Position numbers and translations under genes: made by a program. The notes under the pieces are model-generated. The model did no database searches. It was not told where the DNA came from and worked only from the letters and a program-made list of their open reading frames with translations. Below are positions 17,953 through 26,572 of a stretch of DNA of 64,000 bases, piece after piece. How positions within the stretch are numbered: position 1 is the first letter of the stretch; each line of letters begins with the position of its first letter. This stretch comes from GCA-2737725 sp033763995 (GTDB lineage Bacteria > Pseudomonadota > Alphaproteobacteria > Rhodospirillales > Rhodospirillaceae), in assembly GCA_033763995.1 (NCBI GenBank), contig JANRJL010000061.1, positions 62,001 to 126,000 on the forward strand. Reading direction: 5' to 3'.

Positions 17953-18192
17953 GGCAGGCTCCCGACCGGTTGGAATTTTGCTTGCCCGGATTGTAGTCGC
18001 GACCACTCGCAAGACAAGGCGGCACAAGGCCTTGTGATCGGCCAGGCGCCGAGCCCGTGGCGGCGCTTGCCAGTCCCGCGCCGCCCCGCTATTAGGCGAA
18101 GCATTCGAGCACGCGCAACCGGCCTTGGCGCTTGGTTTGCATATAAGCCGGAACGCGGCGCGGGCAACTCAGAGATCAAGGGATCGGGGACC

Positions 18193-19407
18193 ATGGCGAC
18201 GAAGGCTGGGGCGGGCGAAAACGGGCCGTTGACGGGATTGCGGTTAATCGAAATGGGGCAACTGTTGGCCGGGCCGTTCTGCGGTCAGCTCATGGCCGAC
18301 TTCGGCTGCGAGGTCATCAAGATCGAACAACCCAAACTGGGCGACCCCATGCGCGAATGGGGCCGCGAAAAGTCGGGCGGCAAGTCGCTGTGGTGGCCCG
18401 TGGTCGCACGCAACAAGAAGTCCATCACGCTCAATGCCCGCGTGCCCGAAGGCCAGGAGATCATCAAGCAACTGGTGAAGAAGTCGGATTTCCTGCTGGA
18501 AAATTTCCGCCCCACCACCATGGAAAAATGGAACCTGGGCTATGAGCAGCTCTCAGCCATCAATCCGGGCATCATCATGATCCGCGTTTCGGGCTACGGC
18601 CAAACCGGCCCCTACGCGCCCAAGGCCGGCTACGCCGCCGTCGGCGAGGCCATGGGCGGCTTGCGTTATGTCGTGGGCGATCCCTCCACGCCGCCCAGCC
18701 GTGTCGGCATTTCCTTGGGCGATACGTCGGCGGCGACGTACGCCTGCATGGGCGCGCTGATGGCGTTGCATCACCGCCATGTGACGGGCCGCGGCCAAGT
18801 CGTCGACAGCGCGATTTATGAGTCGGTGCTGCAATTGATGGAATCCCTGATCACCGAGTACGACAAGGTCGGCTACATCCGCGAGCGCACGGGCTCGATC
18901 CTGCCCAACGTAGCGCCGTCGAACGTCTATCCGGCCAAGGACGGCAACTTCCTGATCGCCGCCAACCAGGACACCGTGTTCCGCCGCTTGGCCGAGGCCA
19001 TGGGCCGGCCCGAGCTGGGCACTGACCCCAAATACGCCACCCACACCGCCCGCGGCCAGCGCCAGAAGGAACTGGACGACCTCATCAGCGAGTGGACCAA
19101 AACCAAGACCGTGAAGGAACTTGAGGCGCTGATGGACAAGGCCGGCGTGCCCTCGGGCTTGATCTACCGCGCCCCGGAAATGTTGGCCGATGCCCACTTC
19201 AAGGCGCGCGAGGCCATTGTCGAGGTCAACGACAAACACCTTGGCAAGCTCAAGATGCAAAGCACGTTCCCGAAATTGTCGAGCACGCCGGGCAAGGTGC
19301 GTTGGACGGGGCCCGACCTGGGCGAGCACAACGAGGATGTCTACAAGGGCGTGCTCGGCATGGACGACAAGACTTATAAGGAATACCAGGAACGCGGGAT
19401 TATCTAA
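18193..19407 (+). CDS. Family III CoA-transferase (CaiB/BaiF)
   Basis: 404 residues with the family order: LTGLRLIEMGQLLAGPFCGQ at the start, FGCEVIKIEQP, NARVPEG, LLENFRPTTM, SGYGQTGPY, and the catalytic aspartate D177 in SLGDTSAATYA. These enzymes move CoA between carboxylic acids through an enzyme-bound anhydride. GGGGACC precedes the ATG at 18193. Divergent from the HMG-CoA-lyase-type gene, which suggests a shared acyl-CoA catabolic route; acceptor acid unknown. A strong terminator follows. Confidence 0.94.
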   Translation: MATKAGAGENGPLTGLRLIEMGQLLAGPFCGQLMADFGCEVIKIEQPKLGDPMREWGREKSGGKSLWWPVVARNKKSITLNARVPEGQEIIKQLVKKSDFLLENFRPTTMEKWNLGYEQLSAINPGIIMIRVSGYGQTGPYAPKAGYAAVGEAMGGLRYVVGDPSTPPSRVGISLGDTSAATYACMGALMALHHRHVTGRGQVVDSAIYESVLQLMESLITEYDKVGYIRERTGSILPNVAPSNVYPAKDGNFLIAANQDTVFRRLAEAMGRPELGTDPKYATHTARGQRQKELDDLISEWTKTKTVKELEALMDKAGVPSGLIYRAPEMLADAHFKAREAIVEVNDKHLGKLKMQSTFPKLSSTPGKVRWTGPDLGEHNEDVYKGVLGMDDKTYKEYQERGII

Positions 19408-19429
19408 CGAGTTCACAACCTTAGACTAA

Positions 19430-19459
19430 AAAGGCCCGGTTTTCGTCAACCGGGCCTTT
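19430..19459 (+). terminator. Intrinsic terminator after the CoA-transferase
   Basis: A perfect 12-bp stem (AAAGGCCCGGTT / AACCGGGCCTTT) with a TTCGTC loop and terminal T-run, 22 bp after the stop codon. Confidence 0.85.
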
Positions 19460-19560
19460 CCATTTGAGAAAAAATGGTTTTTCATGCGGCGCCCAAAAGG
19501 CATGTCGTCATAACGTTGAACGGCCCAAGAAATGGGCCTGCATCTAGCAAGGTTTTAGCG

Positions 19561-20097
19561 ATGGTGGTTGGTACCGCGGTTCCGGCTCAGAAATTCGTCG
19601 CGCATTGGAAGTCGCTCCCCAAAGACGGTCTGCTGCCCAACTTGTCGGCGTTCCTCAACGCTCCCGACCCGGAACTCCAACCTTTTGTGATCATTCTTGA
19701 TGTCCTCTCCGAGCATGATGTGCGAATTCGCCTGATCGGAACGGGATTGGTCCAACTGGTCGGCCGCGAACTCACCAAGACGAATTCGCTGGATCTCTAT
19801 GCCGCGCATCTGAAAAAGCGCGTCGGCGCCGGGTGTGTCACCATGGTGACGCAGCCCTGCGGGCAGGTGACCGAGCGACTGATCAGCACCGCGGGTGGCA
19901 TTATTCACACGGCAACCAGTGTCGCGTTGCCCATTGCCGTCAAGGGTAATCACCTCGGATCGCTCGTGGCCTACTCGAACTCGCGCGAACCCGTGGCGAC
20001 CGGAGATGCCATGATCACGGTCCACGAAATTCTGGCCACCGAGTGGATCGACGTTGGCGCGGGTATTCCGCCCAAGAGCCTGCAGCCGCTTTCTTGA
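19561..20097 (+). CDS. PAS-domain protein (PAS_5 family)
   Basis: 178 residues that match the single-domain PAS_5 proteins common in Alphaproteobacteria: DVLSEHDVRIRLIGTGLVQLVGRELT, then a short core ending SVALPIAVKGNHLGSLVAY. These bind an unknown ligand and lack an output domain. The start at 19561 was preferred because an in-frame codon at 19474 lies only 14 bp after a terminator. An AAGG element is 9 bp upstream. Role unknown. Confidence 0.8.
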   Translation: MVVGTAVPAQKFVAHWKSLPKDGLLPNLSAFLNAPDPELQPFVIILDVLSEHDVRIRLIGTGLVQLVGRELTKTNSLDLYAAHLKKRVGAGCVTMVTQPCGQVTERLISTAGGIIHTATSVALPIAVKGNHLGSLVAYSNSREPVATGDAMITVHEILATEWIDVGAGIPPKSLQPLS

Positions 20098-20147
20098 CTC
20101 GCCCTGGCGTCTGATCGACAAACGATCGGTAACTGCGGAGAACGACG

Positions 20148-20792
20148 ATGGGCGAACAGGGTCATCTCAATCAGGATTACGGCAAAGCCGGTTTCGGCGG
20201 ACGATTGGACTTCGGCCGCAAGCCCTGCTTGCTGCACGTGGACTTCGCCCGCGCCTACATCGACAAGACCTGCGGTCTGTACGCGGGTGTCGAGGCCTCC
20301 GCCGAGGCCGCCAAAGAGGTACTGGCCGAAGCGCGCAAGAGCAACATCATGATTTGCCACACCCGCGTGGAGTTCACGCCCGGCGGCGCCGATGGCGGCG
20401 TGTTCTTCCGCAAGGTGCCCGCTTTGCGCAATTTCGAGCGCGGCAATCCCTACGGCCAATTCGTCGAAGGCCTGGAGCCTTTGGCCAACGAGGTCGTGAT
20501 CACCAAGCAATATGCCAGCGCGTTCTTCGGCACGAACTTGGCGTCGACATTGACCGCGGCCGGGATCGACACCGTCCTCCTGGCGGGCTGGAGCACCTCG
20601 GGCTGTATCCGCGCCTCAACACTCGATGCTTGCCAAAGTGGTTTCGTTCCCATCGTTATCCGCGAGGCGGTTGGCGACCGGCACCAGGCCCCGCACGACG
20701 CCAATCTGTTCGACCTTCAGGCCAAATACGCCGAAGTCAAAGGCAAGGACGAAGTCATTGCGTACCTGCGCAATTTACGGCGCGTGAACTAA
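20148..20792 (+). CDS. Isochorismatase-family amidohydrolase (N-carbamoylsarcosine amidase type)
   Basis: 214 residues with a complete cysteine-hydrolase triad: D32 (LHVDFARAY), K120 (ITKQYASAF) and C153 (STSGCIRAS), the last preceded by the usual cis-peptide region. Overall it is closest in memory to N-carbamoylsarcosine amidohydrolase and maleamate amidohydrolase, which release ammonia from carbamoyl or amide groups. hyuA-hyuB about 3.3 kb upstream would suit the first reaction, the flavin monooxygenase just downstream the second; neither is decided. A weak GGAG precedes the ATG. Confidence 0.9.
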   Translation: MGEQGHLNQDYGKAGFGGRLDFGRKPCLLHVDFARAYIDKTCGLYAGVEASAEAAKEVLAEARKSNIMICHTRVEFTPGGADGGVFFRKVPALRNFERGNPYGQFVEGLEPLANEVVITKQYASAFFGTNLASTLTAAGIDTVLLAGWSTSGCIRASTLDACQSGFVPIVIREAVGDRHQAPHDANLFDLQAKYAEVKGKDEVIAYLRNLRRVN

Positions 20793-20952
20793 CCGCCCCG
20801 CCCCAGCGAAAAGCAACCACCGGCCTGTTCACCACTTGGTTTGAGGCCTGATTCCCAGTTGAGCCGGACCAAACCCTCGTGCTGCTTAGATTGCGGCACG
20901 GTCGCGCTTGGGGAAGCGCCATCGTGACATGAGATTGGGGCAATCGCGCATC

Positions 20953-22125
20953 ATGCGGGATGCAAACATCATCTTGATCGGCGCCGGGATCGGCGGACTG
21001 ACGGCCGCGCTTGCGTTGCAGCGGCAGGGGTTCAAGGTCGCGGTCTATGAGCAGGCGCCGCAGCTTGGCGAAGTGGGCGCGGGCCTGACGCTCAGTCCCA
21101 ACGCCACTCATGCATTGTGCGCGATCGGTCTGACGGACTCCTTGGCGCAGAAAGCCTCGCGGCCGGCGCGGCAGGCGGTGTTGCACTACCGCACAGGGCA
21201 AATCCTGGTCGAGCAGGAGCGCGGCGATTTGCCGCGCCGGCAATACGGCGCGGACTATTACCAAATTCATCGCGCCGACCTGCACACCATGCTGGCCGAG
21301 GCCATCGCCGCCAACGATCCTTCGGCCATTCGCTTGAATCATTCGTTTGTGGGCCTGACGCAAACGGGTTCCCGCGTCGACGTGACGTTCGCCAACGGTG
21401 CGAATGTCTCGGCCGACGTCGTGATCGGCTGCGACGGCATCAAATCCGAGGTTCGCGCAGCACTTTGGGGCAAAGTGCCGCCGCGCTTTACCGGCAACAT
21501 TGCATGGCGTGGACTGGTGCCCGTGGAGCGCTTGCCCAAGGGCTTCAAGATCGAGCCGGCCTCGGCGGCGGCCGTGGGCACCAAGCACAGCATGGCGCGA
21601 TACCTCATCCGCAACGGCACGCTGCTCAACTATGTGGCCTTTGCCGAAAAGGGCGGTTGGGAAGTCGAAAGCTGGTCGGTGCGCTCGGAGGTCTCAGAGC
21701 TGCTGGCGGAGTTTCACGATTGGCACGAATCTTTCCGCACCTTCCTCGCGGCAACGCCGCCCGAACTCTGCTTCAAGTGGGCCCTGCACGACCGTGATCC
21801 GTTGCCGCAATGGACCAAGGGCCGCGTGACCCTGCTGGGCGATGCCGCGCACCCCATGTTGCCGTTCCTGGGTATGGGCGCGGCCATGGGCATCGAAGAC
21901 GGCGTCGTGCTGGCTCGCGCGTTCCAGGCCGCGCCCGCCATCGCCGAGGCCCTGGCGCGCTACGAGAACGCCCGGCGCGAACGTGCCACCATGATTCAAC
22001 TGGCCTCGCGGGCGGCCCAGACGCGCCTGCAGGGCGGCAAGGCGGACACCTACGACAAGAAAGAACACAAGAACGAGGAATACCTCGGCCTTTTCAACTA
22101 CAACCCGGCCCTGGTGCCGGTCTAG
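20953..22125 (+). CDS. FAD-dependent aromatic hydroxylase (salicylate hydroxylase-like)
   Basis: 390 residues of the class A flavin monooxygenases. FAD motifs are all present: GAGIGGLTAALALQRQG near the start, DG motif VIGCDGIKSEVR, and GD motif LLGDAAHPMLPFLGMGAAMG. These enzymes hydroxylate aromatic acids (salicylate, 3-hydroxybenzoate, 6-hydroxynicotinate) with NAD(P)H. ATG codons at 20929 and 20953 are both possible; 20953 gives the usual family N-terminus. The stop lies inside a hairpin (22124-22162). Confidence 0.92.
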   Translation: MRDANIILIGAGIGGLTAALALQRQGFKVAVYEQAPQLGEVGAGLTLSPNATHALCAIGLTDSLAQKASRPARQAVLHYRTGQILVEQERGDLPRRQYGADYYQIHRADLHTMLAEAIAANDPSAIRLNHSFVGLTQTGSRVDVTFANGANVSADVVIGCDGIKSEVRAALWGKVPPRFTGNIAWRGLVPVERLPKGFKIEPASAAAVGTKHSMARYLIRNGTLLNYVAFAEKGGWEVESWSVRSEVSELLAEFHDWHESFRTFLAATPPELCFKWALHDRDPLPQWTKGRVTLLGDAAHPMLPFLGMGAAMGIEDGVVLARAFQAAPAIAEALARYENARRERATMIQLASRAAQTRLQGGKADTYDKKEHKNEEYLGLFNYNPALVPV

Positions 22126-22162
22126 AGCCGGCAGCGTTAAGTTGGAATCGGCTGCCGGCTCT
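22124..22162 (+). terminator. Long hairpin overlapping the monooxygenase stop codon
   Basis: A perfect 12-bp stem (AGAGCCGGCAGC / GCTGCCGGCTCT) with a 15-nt loop follows the monooxygenase. No strong T-run follows, so it may act as an mRNA 3' end structure or as part of the adjacent repeat. Confidence 0.5.
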
Positions 22163-22167
22163 AACTT

Positions 22168-22227
22168 ATTGTTTGGTCGCGTCGTTTCGCGGAAAACCGG
22201 CTTCCACTTTTCCGCACGACGCTCTAG
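22168..22227. repeat. Palindromic intergenic repeat, family 2, copy 1
   Basis: A 60-bp palindromic unit: GTCGCGTCGT then a GCGGAAAA-type inner stem, a short TGGAA-containing loop, and ACGACGCTCTAG. It recurs in inverted orientation at 61515-61575. The design resembles a palindromic repeat common in Rhizobiales genomes (GGAAAAGTGG core), by memory only. Confidence 0.75.
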
Positions 22228-22241
22228 ACACGCCCGAACGC

Positions 22242-22259
22242 CATTGACGTCAGTCAATG
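22242..22259. promoter_or_regulatory. Palindrome TTGAC-N4-GTCAA upstream of the small paralog gene
   Basis: CATTGACGTCAGTCAATG has perfect 7-bp arms and a 4-bp centre. It ends 67 bp before the ATG at 22327, a normal distance for an activator of the Crp/Fnr superfamily. It shares the half-site with the palindromes at 2745 and 62612. Confidence 0.5.
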
Positions 22260-22326
22260 CTGGAATCCCAGGGCGCGTGTCACTAGGTTAGCGCCACACA
22301 TCATCGTCCGCAAAAAAGGACCAGTC

Positions 22327-22695
22327 ATGCCCGAAACGCAAATTCGCCTACCGCGCGTCGCCAAAGGCAAGCGCCCGCAATTTTTCGACGACCCGGCCAT
22401 CGACCAAATGATGACCTTTATTCTGGAGCTCTCGGCCGAAGTTTCGGTGCTCTATGACCGCCTCGACACGGTTGAGCGCCTTCTGGATGCCAATGGCACG
22501 ATCTCCCGCGCCGATGTCGAGAACTACCGCGCCCCTGAAGCCGTGGAAAACGAGCGCATGGCGCGCCGCGACGGTTATTTGAAGCGCGTGTTCCGCATGC
22601 ACCAGAGTTCCGGGCCTGCGGCCAAAGCCAAACCGGCGGTGGCGGCGAAGAAGTCCGTCGCGAAAAAGGCCAAGCCCAAAAAGAAGCGCCGTTAG
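22327..22695 (+). CDS. Small protein of unknown function, paralog 1 (Lys-rich tail)
   Basis: 122 residues. The family is not recognised. The N-terminal half reads RLPRVAKGKRPQFFDDPAID and then SVLYDRLDTVERLLDANG, and it aligns with the protein at 25420 (LPRTAKGKKPIYFDS, SVMRDRLDTVERLAEKKG). The middle is probably helical/coiled coil. The last 30 residues are Lys/Ala-rich (AAKKSVAKKAKPKKKRR). It lies 3 bp before the MmgE/PrpD gene, so it is likely co-translated with it. Possibly a structural or accessory protein for the enzyme cluster; inference only. Confidence 0.78.
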   Translation: MPETQIRLPRVAKGKRPQFFDDPAIDQMMTFILELSAEVSVLYDRLDTVERLLDANGTISRADVENYRAPEAVENERMARRDGYLKRVFRMHQSSGPAAKAKPAVAAKKSVAKKAKPKKKRR

Positions 22696-22698
22696 ATC

Positions 22699-24099
22699 GT
22701 GACCGGCGCGGCCAACCCTGTCGCACGGCTGGTCGATCACGTCGTCGGCACGACCTATGAGGCCCTGCCATCAAGTGTTGTGCAGGCCGCGAAGATTTTC
22801 ATTCTCGATACGTTCTCATGCGCGCTGGCGGGCACCACGGGCCCCTCGGCCGACGAGGTCGTCTCGGCGACACGCAGTTGGGGCCAGGGCGATGACGCTG
22901 GTGTGTGGGGCAGGTCCTTGCGCCTGCCGGGGCCCAGCGCGGCGTTGGTCAACGCCTATCATATTCATTGTCTTGAGTTCGATTGCGTCCACGAAGGCGG
23001 CGTGCTGCACCCCATGTCCTCGCTCATGGCGGCCCTCATGGCCGAGACCGAGCGGCACACCGCGCGCGGCGGCAAACCGGTCACCGGCAAGGAATTCATC
23101 GCCGCCGTGGCCGCCGGGATCGACGTGTCGTGCTCCATCGCGGTGGCGTCCAAGGCGCCCATGCGCTTCTTTCGTCCGGCCTCGGTCGGCGGGTTCGGCT
23201 CCACGGCCGCCTGCGCCAAGATCAGGGGCTTCACGCGCGATCAAACCTGGAACGCGCTCGGCGTCATGTACGGCCAGACCTCGGGTACGATGCAGGCCCA
23301 CGTCGAGGGCTCGAAGCTGCTGGGCCTGCAGGTCGGTTTTGCCGCCCGCGGCGCGGTGGCGAGCTGCGACCTGGTCGCCGCCGGCGTCGAAGGCCCCAAG
23401 GACATTTTGACTGGGGTGTGGGGCTATCTGCCGCTCTTCGAGGGCGCTTACGACATCGAACCGGCGTGGTCGCAGTTTGGCAAGGTCTATCGACTGACGG
23501 AGATCGGCCACAAGCCCTTTCCATCGGGCCGCTTGACGCACTATGCCGTCGACGCTTTGCAACGCCTGCAAGCAGCCCACGGGTTCAAGGCCGATGACGT
23601 GGCGAACGTCGTCTGCCGCGTTCCACCCCTGCCCAAACGCCTAGTCGGGCGGCCCGATATCGCCGATCCGCTACCCAATTACGCCAAGCTGTGTCTTGGC
23701 TACGTGTGCGCCACGGCCCTGATCAAGGGCACGGTCGATCAATTCGACTTTCTGCCGGATGCATTGAAACGCGCCGACGTTCACGCCCTGGCCGCACGGG
23801 TTGAGGTGATCGAAGACGGCAATCCGGATCCCAATGCCTTCGGCCCCCAGACCATCATCGTGACGCTCAAGAACGGCGATCAACACGAGATCACCATCAC
23901 GGCGGCCATCGGCGACCCCAAGAACCGCTTCCCGCGCGACCGTCAGATCGAGAAATTTTGGCGCTGCTGGAATTCGACACCACAACCCCTGCCCCAGGAC
24001 AACGGCCAGCGTTTGATCGAGATGATCGATTCCCTGGAACGTGTGCCCGACATGACGGCCCTGGTTCGGATGATGACCCCGCCACCCGGCGCCGTTTAA
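22699..24099 (+). CDS. MmgE/PrpD family protein
   Basis: 466 residues of the MmgE/PrpD fold, which includes 2-methylcitrate dehydratase, cis-aconitate decarboxylase and iminodisuccinate epimerase. Visible family pieces: AKIFILDTFSCALAGTTGPS near the N-terminus, NAYHIHCLEFDCVHEGGVLHP, and EGSKLLGLQVGFAARGAV, then GHKPFPSGRLTHYAVDAL. The start is a GTG at 22699, 3 bp after the preceding small gene. Actual substrate cannot be told; prpB, prpC and acnD-type genes are not adjacent, so 2-methylcitrate dehydratase is not favoured. Confidence 0.9.
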   Translation: MTGAANPVARLVDHVVGTTYEALPSSVVQAAKIFILDTFSCALAGTTGPSADEVVSATRSWGQGDDAGVWGRSLRLPGPSAALVNAYHIHCLEFDCVHEGGVLHPMSSLMAALMAETERHTARGGKPVTGKEFIAAVAAGIDVSCSIAVASKAPMRFFRPASVGGFGSTAACAKIRGFTRDQTWNALGVMYGQTSGTMQAHVEGSKLLGLQVGFAARGAVASCDLVAAGVEGPKDILTGVWGYLPLFEGAYDIEPAWSQFGKVYRLTEIGHKPFPSGRLTHYAVDALQRLQAAHGFKADDVANVVCRVPPLPKRLVGRPDIADPLPNYAKLCLGYVCATALIKGTVDQFDFLPDALKRADVHALAARVEVIEDGNPDPNAFGPQTIIVTLKNGDQHEITITAAIGDPKNRFPRDRQIEKFWRCWNSTPQPLPQDNGQRLIEMIDSLERVPDMTALVRMMTPPPGAV

Positions 24100-24102
24100 C
24101 TC

Positions 24103-24116
24103 TTGATTTGGGTCAT
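24103..24116. promoter_or_regulatory. Imperfect TTGAT-N4-GTCAT site before the methyltransferase
   Basis: TTGATTTGGGTCAT has one FNR-type half-site and one imperfect half. It lies 136 bp before the ATG at 24252, just after the MmgE/PrpD stop. Weak. Confidence 0.2.
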
Positions 24117-24251
24117 GGTTCGGCACCATGTCTGGGCGAGGATAGCCGTGAATTGACCAACAGGTGATCGACCGGGAGCCGGGACTCGCCCCGGTGCAGT
24201 CGCCGGATCATGTTGCCGCGCATTGTCGCACGAGATTGAGGAGAAACCGCC

Positions 24252-25382
24252 ATGATGCCCCAAACCATGCACCCGATGTTCGCCAAGCCGAACCATGACG
24301 AAAGCTCGCGCCAGAACTTCGTCAACGACTTCCGCGTTCACTTGGCCAGCAAGGTCTTCCCGGGGAATTTTCCGGCCTACTTCAATCGCGTTCTGCCGTC
24401 GTTCATCAAGGCCCAGGGCCGCGAACCGAAGGACCGGCACGAAGTGCGCCGTATGATGACGAAGGATCCCTACTATCAGCTGTGGAGCGCAATGCAGCGC
24501 AGCAGCCAGGAGATGATTTGGGACTCGGTGATCGATTCCGTCGAGCGCCAACTGCCCGACCTGCTGGCGAAGGCCGCCAGCCTTAAGGGCAAGGGCTCGC
24601 TGACTCTGGACCCCAACGTTGAGGTGCCGCGCTACCATGCTGCCGCTGACATTCACCTGCAGCCGGGCGCCTACCATACGGACTCTGGGCCCGACGACCT
24701 CTCGGCGGGCGCGGTTTACGACCGCGGGACCTACATCTATTCCATGGGCGCGCTGGGCCAGGGCAACGACGGGCTGGGCCGCATCCTGCACAAGTTTTTC
24801 CGCAAGCAATATCCCGACCGGAAGATCGCCCGCGTCCTCGACCTCGGCTGCACCATCGGCGGGTCGGTGACCTATTGGTCGACCCAGGAGCCGGACACCG
24901 AGTTCCACGCCATCGATGTCGGCGCGCCGTGCTTGCGCTACGGCCATGCCCGCGCCAAGGCGGTGGGCGGCAACGTGCATTTCAGCCAACAGAATGCCGA
25001 GAAGACGAATTTCCCCGACGCCAGCTTCGACCTCATTACCTCGCATATCTTGCTGCACGAAACTTCGCGCCCGGCAATCTACAACATCTTCAAGGAGTGC
25101 CATCGCCTCTTGAAGCCGGGCGGCGTGACCATGCACCTCGACTTGCCCCAAGCGTTCGGCCAGAGCCCCCTGGAAGGCTTCTTGTGGGAGTGGGAAATCT
25201 ACAACAACAACGAACACTTCTACGGCCAGCTGCGGGAACTCGACATGGCCGACGTCGCCGCCAAGGCCGGCTTCGCCAAGGAGAACTTCAAGATCCACCA
25301 GGTGTCGAGCACGTGGGACGACGGGCAGACGCCCTATTCGAACGAAAACTTCACCTTCCCGGTTTACGTCGCCGTGAAGTAA
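24252..25382 (+). CDS. Class I SAM-dependent methyltransferase
   Basis: 376 residues. The C-terminal half is a Rossmann methyltransferase: motif I VLDLGCTIGGSVTYW, acidic residue in FHAIDVGAPC, motif with NAEKTNFPDASFDLITSHIL, and ECHRLLKPGGVTM. The N-terminal 190 residues are a separate, mostly helical domain (SSRQNFVNDFRVHLASKVFP) that I do not recognise. GAGGAGAAA precedes the ATG. It is followed by a small protein paralogous to the one at 22327, so the MmgE/PrpD, methyltransferase and two small genes probably form one functional group. Substrate unknown. Confidence 0.9.
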   Translation: MMPQTMHPMFAKPNHDESSRQNFVNDFRVHLASKVFPGNFPAYFNRVLPSFIKAQGREPKDRHEVRRMMTKDPYYQLWSAMQRSSQEMIWDSVIDSVERQLPDLLAKAASLKGKGSLTLDPNVEVPRYHAAADIHLQPGAYHTDSGPDDLSAGAVYDRGTYIYSMGALGQGNDGLGRILHKFFRKQYPDRKIARVLDLGCTIGGSVTYWSTQEPDTEFHAIDVGAPCLRYGHARAKAVGGNVHFSQQNAEKTNFPDASFDLITSHILLHETSRPAIYNIFKECHRLLKPGGVTMHLDLPQAFGQSPLEGFLWEWEIYNNNEHFYGQLRELDMADVAAKAGFAKENFKIHQVSSTWDDGQTPYSNENFTFPVYVAVK

Positions 25383-25419
25383 GACAACCGCAACACAGAC
25401 GCACGCACGGGAGACGACC

Positions 25420-25776
25420 ATGGCCACGGATACCAAGGCTGGCGATAAAAAACCGGTGAAACTGCCGCGAACCGCAAAGGGCAAGAAGCCGATCTATTTC
25501 GACAGCACGACGGACAAATTGTTGTCGATGGTGCTGACGTTGATGGGCGAGCTGTCGGTGATGCGCGACCGACTGGACACGGTCGAGCGGCTGGCCGAGA
25601 AGAAGGGCGTGTTCAAGATCGACGACATCGAGAACTACGAACTGACCGAAGAGGTCAATAAAATCCGCAGCGAACGGCGCGCGGCTTACATCGCGCGCGT
25701 GCTGAAATCCGTGCAAGACGAACTCGATGCCCTGCAGCAGCAAGGCGACGGACTGAACGTCGAGGTTAAGCAGTAG
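25420..25776 (+). CDS. Small protein of unknown function, paralog 2
   Basis: 118 residues. The family is not recognised, but the core VKLPRTAKGKKPIYFDS and SVMRDRLDTVERLAEKKG matches the protein at 22327, and the C-terminal helix has DIENYE, parallel to DVENYR of the paralog. The second half looks helical with coiled-coil character and lacks the Lys-rich tail. GGGAGACGACC precedes the ATG. It follows the methyltransferase by 37 bp. Confidence 0.78.
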   Translation: MATDTKAGDKKPVKLPRTAKGKKPIYFDSTTDKLLSMVLTLMGELSVMRDRLDTVERLAEKKGVFKIDDIENYELTEEVNKIRSERRAAYIARVLKSVQDELDALQQQGDGLNVEVKQ

Positions 25777-25787
25777 TTTGCGCGCGT

Positions 25788-26561
25788 CTAATTTGGCTTG
25801 AACGCACGCACCACGGGGCTTGAGCCCGCCTTGGCGATGAGCACGTGCGCGTTCTCCACCGCCGTCCAATTGCCCTCTTCCGCATCCAGCGGCTCCGATA
25901 CGACCAGCAAATGGCTCTCGTCACGCGAGAAGAACAGCGTCGGCGGCTCGGGATCGGTGGCGTAGCGCAAGGCATAGATCGTCCCCCCGTCGCTGAGGGC
26001 CGCCGTCATGCGGAAAGGCTCGTCGATGTTGGCCGCCGCCATGGCGCTCAGGACTGTGCCGATGGTTCTCGCAAAGGCCCCCACGGGGTCCTGGTCAAGG
26101 CCGGCGCGGAAGAGCAGATAGAAAAACGCCTCGCTGTCGGTGGTGCCGACCCGGGCATTGTAGACGTCATCGGGAATCAGCGCGTCCAATTGGCGCCGGA
26201 TTTTCTCGTACCCGCCGATCTGGCCGTTGTGCATGAACATCCACTTGCCGAAGGCGAAGGGATGGCAGTTGGCGATGGACGTCGCCGTGCCGGTGGACGC
26301 GCGCACATGCGCGAAAAACAACCGCGACTGAATTTGATGGGCGAGGCTGCGCAAGTTGGGATCGTTCCAGGCGGGCCGCGTTTCACGGTAGAGCCCAGGC
26401 AAGTCCCGGGCGCCATACCAACCAATGCCTGAGCCATCGCCGTTGGTGGGCACGCGGGCGCGGCGCGCCGAAAGGCTTTGGCGCACCAGCGAGTTTTCCG
26501 GCTCGTAAATCAGCTTCTCAAGATAGATGGGTGCGCCAGCGTAGGTGATCCAACGGCACAT
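25788..26561 (-). CDS. Class II glutamine amidotransferase (YafJ/EgtC type)
   Basis: 257 residues. After removal of the initiator Met, Cys2 (MCRWITYAG) is the N-terminal nucleophile of class II amidotransferases. Other family pieces are HARPDGSG-like NGDGSGIGWYG, FFAHVRASTGTAT, HPFAFGKWMFMHNGQIG and GTTDSEAFFYL. Such single-domain proteins include EgtC, the ergothioneine amidohydrolase, but no other egt genes lie here, so the substrate is open. Start ATG at 26561; the frame stays open upstream but lacks the Cys2 context. It follows trkH by 11 bp on the same strand. Confidence 0.9.
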   Translation of the reverse strand: MCRWITYAGAPIYLEKLIYEPENSLVRQSLSARRARVPTNGDGSGIGWYGARDLPGLYRETRPAWNDPNLRSLAHQIQSRLFFAHVRASTGTATSIANCHPFAFGKWMFMHNGQIGGYEKIRRQLDALIPDDVYNARVGTTDSEAFFYLLFRAGLDQDPVGAFARTIGTVLSAMAAANIDEPFRMTAALSDGGTIYALRYATDPEPPTLFFSRDESHLLVVSEPLDAEEGNWTAVENAHVLIAKAGSSPVVRAFKPN

Positions 26562-26572
26562 GAGTGACGGCC

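Noticed and set aside
18000..18070. CAAGGCCTTG palindrome between lyase and CoA-transferase
   Set aside because: Short, GC-rich and with no repeated partner; likely chance.
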